Assembly (NCBI GenBank): GCA_963753165.1 | Contig: CAVWBP010000006.1 | Location: forward strand, 1-64,000 | Length of the DNA: 64,000 bases | Reading direction: 5' to 3' | Source: JAKLQR01 sp963753165 | GTDB lineage: Bacteria; Nitrospirota; Thermodesulfovibrionia; Thermodesulfovibrionales; SM23-35 | Part shown: positions 1 to 9,274 of the stretch, piece by piece | Position numbering within the stretch: position 1 is the first letter of the stretch | Layout: each line of letters begins with the position of its first letter | Notes under the pieces: model-generated | Told to the model about the DNA's origin: nothing | The model's database searches: none | The model's input: only the letters and a program-made list of their open reading frames with translations | Translations under genes and position numbers: made by a program

Positions 1-577
1 GATAATCATGGTTGATAGTGCCGAAGGTATAGGTGATGAGGAGCATAATCGCTGCTCCGAGCATGGCCGCAATCGTCCTGTGCAGGAGTTCAAAGGAGAT
101 CAGGGCATAGATGAATGAGGAACACCATCGTGGCTATCCAGAAGGCGGGACCGAGTGTTCGGAGCATCTGGGTATCCTTGACCGCATAGAATCCCCGGTC
201 TTTTTGTGCAAAGTCGTCCTTCGGTAAGTCGATAAGGTTGTTTTGTAGCTTGTCTTGGAAAGTTCCAGCTGGATTGTTGCAGTGTCGATCGTGCCGGGGG
301 GCAGATCGAATTCCAGCTGATAGGTGCCGTGAGAGGAAGTCTCTGTGGCTTCCACCTCCTTATGTTCTGCTACAAGTTTGTGGACCTCCCCGTTGATGAG
401 GACCCTGAGTTCCGCCTCCTTCACCGGCTCCTTGTGAGAATCCAAGACCTCTCCGGAGACGAATATCCTGTCTATCTCCGCAGCCTCCCCGGAAGATGCC
501 CGGAGGTCCTTGACGGGCAGGAACAGCAGCGAGATGAGCAATCCGATACTGAAAAAAATGAGCAACTGTCTTTTCAT
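1..577 (-). pseudogene. Signal peptide + carboxypeptidase-regulatory-like domain fused to ArsB/NhaD-type permease (5' part, frame-disrupted, runs off window)
   Basis: The clean N-terminal segment (577 down to about 240) starts MKRQLLIFFSIGLLISLLFL, a signal peptide, followed by a beta-sandwich regulatory-like segment (FVSGEVLDSHKEPVKEAELR ... GTYQLEFDLPPGT). About position 245 the frame changes and the sense continues as NLIDLPKDDFAQKDRGFYAV and RTLGPAFWIATMVF. A second change near 110 leads into SFIYALISFELLHRTIAAML, which resembles the first helices of ArsB/NhaD/CitM-type ion permeases and leaves the window at base 1. I infer a periplasmic sensor-like domain fused to a permease. The frame breaks may be sequence errors, since residues on both sides look conserved. 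It is followed upstream by a second, SLC13-type permease, suggesting a transport locus. Moderate confidence in the fold, low in substrate. Confidence 0.55.
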
Positions 578-709
578 AACCCCTCCCTTACCACAAAGTT
601 CAAAGTGTAAAGTTCACAGTCAAAAAGTGTAAAGATTACGCATAGCACATCCCTCTCCCCACAATCCCCTCAAGGGTGGGATTGTGGTACTCGTTTCATA
701 AGGAATTCT

Positions 710-2224
710 TTATTTCAATGTGATCGGCATCCCCATCAACGGCCAGAGAATCGCTATCGCAAAACCAATGACTGCCATCAGGATAATGCTTGTCGGTATT
801 CCTGCCAGGAAGAATTCCCCTGCAGTAAACTGCTTGGATTCATACGCGATCGCATTCGGCGCCGCACCCACCAAAAGCAGAAATGGCATGCCGGCAGCGA
901 CGAGTGATGCGTAGAGAACAACTTCCGGCGAGACGTTCAGATAGGGGGCGATGACGAGGGCAACCGGCATCGAAATGGCGATTGCCGCGACGTTCATGAT
1001 GAAGTTAGTCATTATGAGAACGAAAAACGCGATTGCGAGCACGAATACAAACCAGTTTGCATTCTGGAACATGACGAGCCAGTTAATCGCCATCCATTTG
1101 GCTGCGCCGGTCTCCCAGAGGCAGAACCCGATGCTCATCGCGCCGCCGAAGAGGAGGATGATGTTCCAGGGTATCTCTTCAAGGTCCTTGATCGTAAGGA
1201 TCTTACTGAAGAAGAATATTAACGTGCCGACAAGGACGACGGCGGATTTATTGAAAGTCCTTCAGCGCCGGGATAAAGGACTGAAGAGAGAGAAATACGA
1301 TAATGCCGAGCACAACAAGTCCGGTAAATATCTCCTTGCTGCTGAAAGGTCCCAATTCCTTATATAACTGGATTGATTTTTCCTTGAGCCCCGGGATCGT
1401 ATCTTTTTCCGGTTTGAACCATACCAGCATAAACAGCCAGATCAGGATTGTCATGCCCCAGCCGATAGGGAACATGTATTTCGAAAGCTCGAAAAAGGTA
1501 ATGGTTTTTCCGGCAATCTCGTTAAAGAAACCTATTGCGACCGCGCCGCGCGCCGCACCGAGAAGGGTGATGATACTCCCGGCGCCTGCAACATATGCCA
1601 TGCCGATGAAAAGACCCTTGCCGAATTTTGTGGCTTTATCTCCTTCGCCGTACAATGAATAAATCGCAAGCAGGAGAGGATAGACTGTTGCGGCCACCGC
1701 GGTATGGGCCATAAAATGGGTAAGAATCGTGGTCAAGCACAAAGCATCCGAGGTAAATCATGCTTGTCTTCTCGCCCAGTATCGAGAGCATCTTATACGC
1801 GAGCCGTTTGGTGAGACCTGTCTTTGTAAACACCAGCCCGATGATTATCGATCCGAAGATAAACCATACCGATGGATCAAAAAAGCTTCTGAACGCTTCT
1901 TTCGCAGGCCGGATAAAGAAAAGCGCCTGGAATACCCCGATGGCAATACTTGTTATGCCGATCGGCACGACCTCAAATACCCACCAGGTGCCTGCCATAA
2001 GGAATAAGGCGATAGCCGACTTTCCCTCCTTTGAGAGAACAAAATGCGCGCCGAGCGGATCCACGGCATCCGGAAGAGGGGGCATATAGTTGAATACAAA
2101 AAAGAATGTAAGCCCGAGAAAGTATGAAGAATAAACGTCTCACATCGATTTTTTGTCTTGCTTCTGCAATGACTATTTCGGGTGGTGGTTGGGGTAAGCC
2201 TTCTGTTTTCTTTTTATCTGCCAT
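710..2224 (-). pseudogene. SLC13/DASS-family anion:Na+ symporter, split over frames
   Basis: Four consecutive minus-strand segments give one continuous permease: 2224-~2085 (MADKKKTEGLPQPPPEIV), ~2085-1740 (GTWWVFEVVPIGITSIAIGV, SVWFIFGSIIIGLVFTKTGL), ~1742-1248 (FMAHTAVAATVYPLLLAIYS, GAARGAVAIGF) and ~1245-710 (NIILLFGGAMSIGFCLWETG, FIMNVAAIAISMPVALVIAP, GAAPNAIAYESKQFTAGEF). These are divalent-anion:Na+ symporter signatures (dicarboxylate, sulfate or similar substrates); about 500 residues and 11-12 helices is normal for the family. Three frameshifts are needed to read through it. Since every piece is conserved I think sequence error is likelier than decay. The start at 2224 has a strong AGGAGG five bases upstream. 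It lies just downstream of a CBS protein and a GntR regulator, so it is probably the transporter controlled by that regulator. Confidence 0.75.
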
Positions 2225-2233
2225 GGAACCCTC

Positions 2234-2755
2234 CTATTCACTCATGATAGCGTTGGAAATTTCATCAAAGACTTCGATCATCCGCACGAGGCCGACGAAC
2301 TTCTTCTTGTTTTCAAGAACCGGCAGGAGAACGATATCGTGATGCACCATCAGATATGCCGCCTTGGTTACCGGATCGGCCGGATCAATAAACTGTTTTG
2401 CAGGGGCCATTATCTCGCTGACCGGCTTCTCGGCAAGCTCTTTTGCATCCTTTGTGAAGAGAGAATCCCATATCAACGCGAGACCGCTCTCGTCCTCTTC
2501 AGGGACCTGTGCCTTGGTTGTGGCTCTCATGAACCTGGGTTCGAGCCCTCTGAGGATATCCTTCAGGGTAAGGGTCCCCATGAGGTTGTACTTTTCGTCG
2601 AAGACCAGTATCGCCATCGGCTCAGGGTACTTCTTCGAGCTGATAAACGAGACCTTGATAATCCTCACCGCCTGGTTGATCGTAAACCAGTAAGGGATGT
2701 GGGGATACTCAAAAATACCGATCATTACGTCTTTCACAAGTTTTCCGTCTGCCAT
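2234..2755 (-). CDS. CBS-domain pair protein
   Basis: About 173 residues made of two CBS motifs: the first around VKDVMIGIFEYPHIPYWFTI ... AILVFDEKYNLMGTLTLKDI, the second around VSEIMAPAKQFIDPADPVTK ... LLPVLENKKKFVGLVRMIEV. CBS pairs (Bateman modules) bind adenosine nucleotides and gate transporters or enzymes. The start is placed at MADGKLVKD because AAGGAGG lies five bases upstream; a longer reading (MHKKEGV) begins before this ribosome-binding site. It sits 13 bases after the GntR gene and just before the SLC13 permease, so a role as an energy-state gate for that permease is a reasonable inference but is not shown by the sequence. Confidence 0.85.
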   Translation of the reverse strand: MADGKLVKDVMIGIFEYPHIPYWFTINQAVRIIKVSFISSKKYPEPMAILVFDEKYNLMGTLTLKDILRGLEPRFMRATTKAQVPEEDESGLALIWDSLFTKDAKELAEKPVSEIMAPAKQFIDPADPVTKAAYLMVHHDIVLLPVLENKKKFVGLVRMIEVFDEISNAIMSE

Positions 2756-2768
2756 AACACCCTCCTTT

Positions 2769-3506
2769 TTATGCAACCTTTCTTTCGAATTCCATGAAAA
2801 TTCTGAACCTGTCCGATTTCTTCACCGACTGCATGTACATGATCAGGGTATCTCCCGAATAAAACTGCTGGGTCAGCAGAGAGGCGGGAGCGCCTTCGGA
2901 GAGGTTCAGCAAGCGAGCCTCATCTGTTTTCAGATGGGTAAGCTCGATAAAATTCTTCACCCTGGTAATCTTTATGCCGTATTTTTTTTCGAAGAGATCA
3001 AAAAGGGGCCGGGTTTGGATATCGTCTTCCAGAAGGAGAGGGCAGAGATGGTAGGGGACGTAGCATTCCTGGACCATAACCGGCTCGTCCTGGACAGACC
3101 AGAGTCTTTTGATATAGATGACATGTTTTTCAGGGGATATATCGAGAAGAGTGTCAATGCCGTTGACCGGCATCATGACGGTTCTGGCAAGGACCTGGGG
3201 GGAAAACGGGATTCCCTCTTCGAAGAACAGTTCCCTGAGATGCGCCTGCATGTTGAGCCCTTCGGAGATAGCGTTCCTATAGATGAAAGTTCCCTTTCCC
3301 TGCTGGCGTTTCAGGTACCCCTGCCTGACAAGCTCAAGGACTGCTGTTCTTACGGTGGCCCTGCTGACATTGAACATCTTGCAGAGTTCATCTTCTGTAG
3401 GTATCTGAGAACCAACAGGCCATTCATTGCTGTTTATTTTCCTGCGGATAATTTCGTACAACTGGTAATATAATTTCTGATGGTCTTCCCGGTCGATATG
3501 TTCCAT
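2769..3506 (-). CDS. GntR-family transcriptional regulator (HutC/UTRA type)
   Basis: The N-terminus is a winged helix of the GntR family (KLYYQLYEIIRRKINSNEWP, PTEDELCKMFNVSRATVRTA, LVRQGYLKRQQGKGTF). The C-terminal ~150 residues match the UTRA effector domain of the HutC subfamily (YIKRLWSVQDEPVMVQECYV, AMRLL-type RLLNLSEGAPASLLTQQFY). Such proteins repress catabolic or transport operons and release DNA on binding a small ligand. I start it at the second methionine (3506) because the first (3527) lies inside a palindrome that looks like its own operator. It heads the unit GntR - CBS - SLC13, which suggests autoregulation together with the permease. Confidence 0.88.
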   Translation of the reverse strand: MEHIDREDHQKLYYQLYEIIRRKINSNEWPVGSQIPTEDELCKMFNVSRATVRTAVLELVRQGYLKRQQGKGTFIYRNAISEGLNMQAHLRELFFEEGIPFSPQVLARTVMMPVNGIDTLLDISPEKHVIYIKRLWSVQDEPVMVQECYVPYHLCPLLLEDDIQTRPLFDLFEKKYGIKITRVKNFIELTHLKTDEARLLNLSEGAPASLLTQQFYSGDTLIMYMQSVKKSDRFRIFMEFERKVA

Positions 3507-3510
3507 GATA

Positions 3511-3532
3511 TTATTATGTACTAACATTATAA
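3511..3532. promoter_or_regulatory. Candidate GntR operator (palindrome)
   Basis: TTATTATGT-ACTA-ACATTATAA: arms of nine bases with a single mismatched pair and a four-base centre. It lies immediately upstream of, and partly across, the start of the GntR gene. The ATGT...ACAT core is of the GT-N-AC kind used by GntR-family regulators. Function is inferred from symmetry and position. Confidence 0.4.
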
Positions 3533-3586
3533 GATTTAATCGTTACAACAATATGCTATAGTATTCTAAGGGTGCGGTATGTTTCA

Positions 3587-3628
3587 ATCGGGTAATGACT
3601 GTATTTATATCGGGTAAATACTGTATTT
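3587..3628. repeat. Two 20-bp direct repeats with 22-bp period
   Basis: ATCGGGTAATGACTGTATTT (3587-3606) and ATCGGGTAAATACTGTATTT (3609-3628) differ at two positions and are phased 22 bp apart, two helical turns. They lie in the 400-bp gap between the GntR gene and the divergent GH15 gene, where a regulator could bind them as a tandem site. Nothing else was recognised between 3533 and 3935; a 73-codon reading frame at 3708-3929 has no ribosome-binding site or recognisable domain. Confidence 0.45.
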
Positions 3629-3935
3629 TTGAGTGCCTGTGCAATTTATTCAGATTCAGAAACATAGATAAAAAACATATTAAAATCAAACAAGTTATGA
3701 TAATTTAATGGCCACATACAAGAATCAGGAAGGGTTGCACTATCTGGTTCCCAAACGCATGGAAAGAGGAGTTGACTCAAACAGATCAGGCAGCAATATG
3801 CAGAGATTCACGGCAGAAAGTGGTGAAGAAAAGGGTCGCTGTCTCCTATTTTCACCCCCCCGGATACCAGTGGAGAAAGCTCAGTTTGGTATAGTGAGTA
3901 TAGAAAAATCTCCAAATGTCTTACACTGAGTATAT

Positions 3936-6603
3936 ATGTATAAAAAAATCAGTGATTATGCTGTCATTGGCAATCTCCATTCTATAGCCCTTGTGGGGCT
4001 CGACGGGTCGATCGACTGGCTCTGTCTCCCTCACATAGATTCCCCCAGTATGTTCGGTGCGCTTCTCGATGACAGGAAGGGAGGGCGATTTTCTGTTTCT
4101 CCTGTGGACGATTGGGACTCCAGCGCCCGTTATCTCAAAAATACGAACATCCTCCGCACCAGTTTCACGACTCGCACCGGGATAGTGCATCTGACGGATT
4201 TTATGCCGGTCCCCCTTGTTGAAGAAGATGACACGGATGCAGAACACCATGAACTCTACAGGCTTATCGAAATTGAAAAAGGCACGGTTGACTGTGAAGA
4301 TGATCTTTGAACCGAGGTTCGATTATGCAAGGGAAATCCCCTCTTTTTCTCTAAGGAAAAGCAGAGTTGTTGCGAAGGGAACAGACGAAGTCCTTGCCCT
4401 GCTCGCGACGAAAGATATTCATTTCAATACAAGGGAGCAAAGAGCTGAAGCAGAATGGAAACTCAGCGAGGGGGAAACAGTATGGTTGCATCTGCACTAT
4501 GGTGGCAACTACGCAACAGAGTTTGACCCTGCAAGCGCAGAAGCATCCTTAAAAAATACCAGGATATACTGGGAAAACTGGATCGAGAAGAGCGAAACAG
4601 GAGTAACGGTTGACCTGGGCCGCTATCAGGAAATGGTCAACCGGTCTGCTCTTGCCCTCAAACTGCTCTATTATAATCCTACCGGGACCATTGCTGCTGC
4701 GGCAACGACTTCTCTTCCGGAAAGAATAGGGGGTGTAAGGAACTGGGATTACCGGTATACCTGGGTCAGGGATACTTCCTTTACGGTCCAGGCGCTCTTT
4801 AACCTCGGACATCTGTCCGAGACAGAAGGCTACCTGCGATGGATAGAAAAGCTTCTGTCCCGTCACGGCGCGGAGAAACTGCAGATTATGTACGGACTGC
4901 GGGGTGAAGAGGACTTGCCCGAGCATGAACTCATGCATCTCGATGGATACAAGGGATCAAAACCGGTACGGATAGGAAACGGAGCGGCAAAACAGAAACA
5001 GCTTGATATCTACGGTGAACTGATGGATGCCGCGGTCAAGTTGTCGGATTATGTCGGAAAAATAAGCAAGGATATGTGGCCGTTCCTGCAGGCCATCTGC
5101 GAGTATGTGACAGACCACTGGAGAGACAGGGATTCCGGGATATGGGAAGTCAGGGGTGGGCCTGACCATTTTGTGTATTCGAAAGTTATGTGTTGGGTGG
5201 CACTCGACAGAGGGCTTATCATAGCCCGCAGATATGGATTCCCTGCAGATCTTCAAAAATGGAAAAAAGTGCGTGAAGAAATAAAGAAGGAAGTCCTGCA
5301 GAAGGGGTTTCATGAGAAGAAACAGGCGTTTGTCCAGCACTATGAGACCGATGCCCTTGATTCAAGCAATCTCCTGATACCGATCTTCGGGTTTCTCCCT
5401 CACAACGACCCGCGCGTTGTGTCTACCGTTGAAGCCATTATGAAGGAACTCAGCAATGACGGCCTGCTTTACCGTTATCAAACAGAAGATGGGATAGAGG
5501 GTGGAGAGGGGGTTTTTCTGCTCTGCTCATTCTGGCTCATCGATATTCTGATATCAATGGGAAGGGTGACAGAAGCTGAAGCATACCTGCACCGGATGGA
5601 AAGCATCGCAAATCATGTCGGTCTGTTTTCCGAACAATACGACATTGACAGGAGAGAAAATCTCGGCAATTTTCCCCAGGCCTTTACGCATATCGGATAT
5701 ATAAATGCTGTGTTGGCGCTCTGCAGGGCAAAAGAAAAAATGGCAGGAGATCAATCTTCGAAGAAAAAGGCAAAGCCCGGTCTCTTCCCTGGCAGTGCAA
5801 TCATACTAAATGACGGAAACCCGGACAAGGCTCTCTCGTCGAAAGACATCGTGGCAAAACTCAAAAATACCATGAATATACTCAGGGGGGCTTTCTTCGA
5901 TACAAAGCGAGGGAGAGTTGCCTATGAGCAGATGCACAATTCACAAGCATACAGTGAATATGTCCGGTTGAGCTATAACCTTAAGGGCATGGATCTCAGT
6001 GAGTTGAAGAGCAGGCAGGAGCAGCTCGCATTCTGGATTAATCTTTATAATGTTTTGGTAATACACGGCGTAATCGAACTGGGGATCAGGGACTCTGTGA
6101 AAGAGGCAAGAAATTTTTTCGGACGGGTGCGCTATCAAATCGGCGATTTCGTATTCAGCCCCGATGATATCGAGCATGGGATTTTACGCGCGAACAGCCG
6201 GCCCCCGCATGCCGTGTTCAGACCTTTCGGGAAAAAAGACGGGAGGATTCATTTTATTATCAGCCCAATGGACTCCCGCATTCATTTCGCGCTCGTATGC
6301 GCGTCTTCTTCCTGTCCTCCTATCGGAATTTATACTGCGGAGAACATCGGGAGAGAATTAACCATTGCGGCGGAAACCTTTCTGAATGCGGGCGGCATTG
6401 TCATTGACCGGCAGACAATGACTGTCTCGCTTTCAAAAATATTTGACTGGTACCGCAGGGATTTCGGAAAAAACATTGAAGAAAGGTTGAAATTCCTTTC
6501 ATCGTATCTCTACAATCCCGAAGACAGACAATTCATGCAGGATCATGGAGAACGCATAAAGATTGAATACATGGACTATGATTGGAGACTGAACAGGTAC
6601 TGA
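3936..6603 (+). CDS. GH15-family glucoamylase/trehalase-like enzyme fused to a DUF547 domain (one frameshift near 4295)
   Basis: The first ~120 residues (MYKKISDYAVIGNLHSIALV, GSIDWLCLPHIDSPSMFGAL) are the N-terminal domain of trehalase-like GH15 proteins. One frameshift near 4290-4300 (…GTVD then KMIFEPRFDYAR) joins it to a long open frame with the (alpha/alpha)6 glycosidase: NWDYRYTWVRDTSFTVQALF, GEEDLPEHELMHLDGYKGSK, SGIWEVRGGPDHFVYSKVM (presumed catalytic acid) and EGGEGVFLLCSFWLIDIL (presumed base). No signal peptide, so cytoplasmic. After a Lys-rich linker (residues about 545-560 of the long frame) comes a DUF547 domain: LAFWINLYNVLVIHGVIELG, HFALVCASSSCPPIGIYTAE, FDWYRRDFGKNIEER and a final YDWRLN. 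The glycosidase probably cleaves alpha-linked glucose such as trehalose or malto-oligosaccharides. The DUF547 fusion is unusual. Confidence 0.82.
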
Positions 6604-6979
6604 GTAGCAGAAACAACGCTTGATATGTATGAATCAGTTGATTTTGTCTGTTCCTAATTCAGGTGACAAATCCAATGTTTTTTACGAGAGGAATTTTAAA
6701 AAGATACAGGGGGGAATAGTTCTTATGCTGGGTTTTTTGCAACACCTGCTAATGCGCATAGGGAGTGCACGACGAGAAATGACGAATATCCTTTGCAACA
6801 GTGAAGGATTTTTTTCGTGAGAAGTCTCTTCAATTCTTGAAATATGGGATGTGTCCCTGATATTGTCCCATAGTAATAAACCGCTACCAAGAATCTTTTT
6901 AAGATGTTGCTTTCGATTATTCATCACACTCACTCTGCTCTTGTCTTGAGAAAAAAGCAGAGATAAGATGTAATAGGGT
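6604..6979. other. Intergenic region without recognised gene
   Basis: I see no supported gene here. A 66-codon frame at 6620-6820 has no domain. The only structure noted is a loose inverted repeat, ATGGGA...TCCCAT, around 6843-6869. Confidence 0.4.
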
Positions 6980-7771
6980 ATGGAGATATTATCCCAAAGG
7001 TGGTATGAAGCGCTTCTCAAAAGGAGGTCGCGGCGGCTATATGCAGCACGATTGATCTCTGCTGAGGTTTTCGAAAAGCTTACCGTTGCCTGCAACGAAT
7101 TTCGCCCATTCGATACAGCGAGGGCTGTGCTCACCGAATGTTCAGAAAATGTGTTTAAAGGCATCATAGGTGCCTACGGCAAGATCAGGGGTGCCCCATT
7201 TCTTATTGCCTTCATCGGAGACACACGTGACCCCTATGTAAAAGAAAAGGTCGGGTATGCCGGTGAAGGTATCATACTTGAAGCCACAGCCCTTAAGCTT
7301 GGTACATGTTGGGTCGGTAAGTCATTCGACCATGTAATTGCCTCCTCTTTCACAACGATTGGGGAACACGAGAAGGTCTTTGCAGTCACCCCCATAGGTT
7401 ATGCCGCAGCAGAAGCATCCTTTGAAGAAAAGCTCCTCACAGGTTTCGGGCAGACCCACAAGAGGGAACCCCTTGCTAGGTTGGTGAGCGGATTGCAGGA
7501 GACCGAATGGCCTGAGTGGATCAAGGTCTCTCTTTTGGCAGCGAGAGTTGCTCCCTCCGCAGTAAATAGACAGCCGTGGCGCTTTTTGGTGGAATCAAAC
7601 AGCATAACCGTGTCTGTGGATAATTTGAATGATAGTTACGGCATCTCAAAGAGACTTGATTGCGGCATCGCAATGCTCCACATTGAAACCGCGGCACACG
7701 TCTGCGAAGTGGTAGGAAAATGGGAGTTCCTCGATCCTCCTGAGGTGGCTAGATTCATAAGCCGCAGCTGA
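6980..7771 (+). CDS. Nitroreductase-family protein
   Basis: 263 residues with the flavin-fold features of the nitroreductase superfamily: an N-terminal SQRWYEALLKRRSRRLYAAR motif for the FMN phosphate, GAPFLIAFIGD, a central GEGIILEATALKLGTCWVGK helix and a repeat-like second half with ARVAPSAVNRQPWRFLV, again an FMN-contact motif, and RLDCGIAMLHIETAA near the end. It matches the longer single-chain type in which both half-sites are in one polypeptide. It would reduce a nitro, quinone or similar substrate using NAD(P)H. It stands alone, with no neighbour that points to a substrate, and the Shine-Dalgarno is weak. Confidence 0.8.
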   Translation: MEILSQRWYEALLKRRSRRLYAARLISAEVFEKLTVACNEFRPFDTARAVLTECSENVFKGIIGAYGKIRGAPFLIAFIGDTRDPYVKEKVGYAGEGIILEATALKLGTCWVGKSFDHVIASSFTTIGEHEKVFAVTPIGYAAAEASFEEKLLTGFGQTHKREPLARLVSGLQETEWPEWIKVSLLAARVAPSAVNRQPWRFLVESNSITVSVDNLNDSYGISKRLDCGIAMLHIETAAHVCEVVGKWEFLDPPEVARFISRS

Positions 7772-7842
7772 GATCATAGTTCAATCACAGAAAAGCAGCC
7801 TTTGATTGCCTCAAAAGGATAGAACTTAAAATGAAAGTTCTG

Positions 7843-8040
7843 CTAATAGGCGTCCGTATAACTCACTTCGCGAAGTAGCTCAGCGAAATAGTGAAATAGT
7901 GAAATAGAGGTAGGGTCAGGTCTTGTTTCTTGCAGCAGCTCTAGTTGTCGTTTTTCTATTTCAATAATTTCAGTTGTACTCTGCAGCATTGTCAGGATGA
8001 TCGACAGCATTTGTTCCTGTGATAAGGGTGAGTGCGCCAC
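7843..8040 (-). CDS. Small hypothetical protein
   Basis: A possible 65-residue protein starting at a GTG codon (MAHSPLSQEQMLSIILTMLQ), helical and acidic, ending VSYTDAY. No domain recognised, and the ribosome-binding site is weak (GAGG more than 15 bases upstream). Composition gives some reason to believe it, but it lies in a long gap (7772-8341) otherwise holding only a repeat element, so it could be spurious. Confidence 0.25.
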   Translation of the reverse strand: MAHSPLSQEQMLSIILTMLQSTTEIIEIEKRQLELLQETRPDPTSISLFHYFAELLREVSYTDAY

Positions 8041-8138
8041 AGATTAGAAAAAGTCTGCCTCTATATGTTTCTTGATTCTAATCTTCAATTCTCTATGGTA
8101 TAGTTCTATCATGAATCAAAAGAAGCCCGTTTGGTAAC

Positions 8139-8287
8139 CCAGCAAATAAATACTTTAAAGGTCGTCATTGTCCGGCTTGACCGGACAATCCAGAACCTAT
8201 TGAAAAGACTGGATTCCGTCCTCCGACTTGATCGGGGGATCAAGTCGGGGAATGCAAACACGAGAGTTTCATGTGTTTATTTGCCGG
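8139..8287. repeat. MITE-like element with CC(A/G)GCAAATAAA(T/C)AC ends
   Basis: Inverted ends CCAGCAAATAAATAC (8139-8153) and the complement of CCGGCAAATAAACAC (8273-8287) enclose two hairpin-forming units: GTCCGGCTTGACCGGAC near 8169 and GACTTGATC...GATCAAGTC near 8224. The inner part (CCAGAACC...CTGGATTCCGTC) resembles the core of the other small elements in this window. No clear target duplication was seen. Confidence 0.5.
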
Positions 8288-8341
8288 AGTAATAGCATAG
8301 TAACTTTTGGGTGATGAACGGGCAATTGAGAAAGGAGCACA

Positions 8342-9091
8342 ATGACAGAACAATCGGAACAACAAAAATTCGCAGTGCTGATTGATGGAGACAATGCACA
8401 AGCTTCCCTTCTTCCTCAGGTTTTGGCAGAGGTCAGCAAGTTCGGGTTGATCACCATCAAGCGGATATATGGAGACTGGACGACGACGAGCATGAACAGC
8501 TGGAAGCCTGCGCTCCACAAGCACGCTATTCAGCCGATCCAGCAATTTCGGTACACAGTCGGCAAGAACGCAACTGACAGTGCGATGATAATCGATGCGA
8601 TGGACCTGCTCCACAGCAGTGATGTCGAGGGTTTCTGTATCGTTGCCAGTGACAGCGACTACACGCGGCTGGCAACCAGGATCAGGGAAGAAGGTCTCTT
8701 TGTCATTGGGGTCGGCGAGAAGAAGACTCCCGAAGCGTTCACCAACGCCTGCAATCAATTCGTTTACTGTGAGAACCTGACAGAGACCCATAAGAAAAAA
8801 AGGAAGCAGCATAAGACCGAAGAGTCCGGCGCCCCGGATCCCATGCCCCTTCTTCTTCAGGCGTTCGAGACTGTTGTGAAGGATGAAGAGTGGGCCCACT
8901 TGTCAGCGATGGGGTTTGTTCTCCATAAACTGGACCCGGCATTCGATCCCCGGACATACGGCCACAAGAAACTTCAGTCCCTCATCAAGGACTATCCGAA
9001 TGCGTTTACGTTGAAACGGGACGATTCGACCAAGCCGCCGGTAGTCTATGTTGCCCTGACCGCCCAACAGGAGGATTCAGGCGACTCTTAA
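8342..9091 (+). CDS. NYN (PIN-like) nuclease domain protein with C-terminal LOTUS/OST-HTH domain
   Basis: 249 residues. The N-terminal half is a LabA-like NYN domain: FAVLIDGDNAQASLLPQVL, IKRIYGDWTTTSMNSWKPAL, NATDSAMIIDAMDLLHSSD and FCIVASDSDYTRLATRIREE, giving the conserved metal-binding Asp residues of PIN-type nucleases. After a basic linker (KKKRKQHKTEE) the C-terminus has a LOTUS/OST-HTH domain (EWAHLSAMGFVLHKLDP, YGHKKLQSLIKDYPNAFTLK), thought to bind RNA. Together these predict an RNA-targeting nuclease or silencing-type factor. AAGGAG four bases before ATG supports the start. It is monocistronic. Confidence 0.88.
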   Translation: MTEQSEQQKFAVLIDGDNAQASLLPQVLAEVSKFGLITIKRIYGDWTTTSMNSWKPALHKHAIQPIQQFRYTVGKNATDSAMIIDAMDLLHSSDVEGFCIVASDSDYTRLATRIREEGLFVIGVGEKKTPEAFTNACNQFVYCENLTETHKKKRKQHKTEESGAPDPMPLLLQAFETVVKDEEWAHLSAMGFVLHKLDPAFDPRTYGHKKLQSLIKDYPNAFTLKRDDSTKPPVVYVALTAQQEDSGDS

Positions 9092-9100
9092 CAGTGCGAC

Positions 9101-9228
9101 CGATCCTGAACGGTATGAATTTCTCCTGATCATTCCGCTGAATGTTATCCCTGTAGGACATCCCACAGGAACAGATAAGCCAAAAGACAAATACAAACCT
9201 GAAAATATTCACTGGGAGAAAGGTTAAG
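9101..9228 (+). pseudogene. Remnant of a second nitroreductase (C-terminus only)
   Basis: Between the NYN gene and 9228 one frame reads ...RYEFLLIIPLNVIPVGHPTG then KPKDKYKPENIHWEKG and a stop. This is the C-terminal signature of nitroreductases (VIPVG.P ... KPKDKY.PE.IH...W). No start codon or upstream body of the gene is present, so it is a truncated relic. Confidence 0.6.
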
Positions 9229-9274
9229 CAGCAGGTCTTTTGAGAAGGTAGGCATTAAAGATCATTAAGAGGCG

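Noticed and set aside
3708..3929. 73-codon open frame before the GH15 gene
   Set aside because: No domain, no ribosome-binding site, composition unlike neighbours; lies in a regulatory gap.
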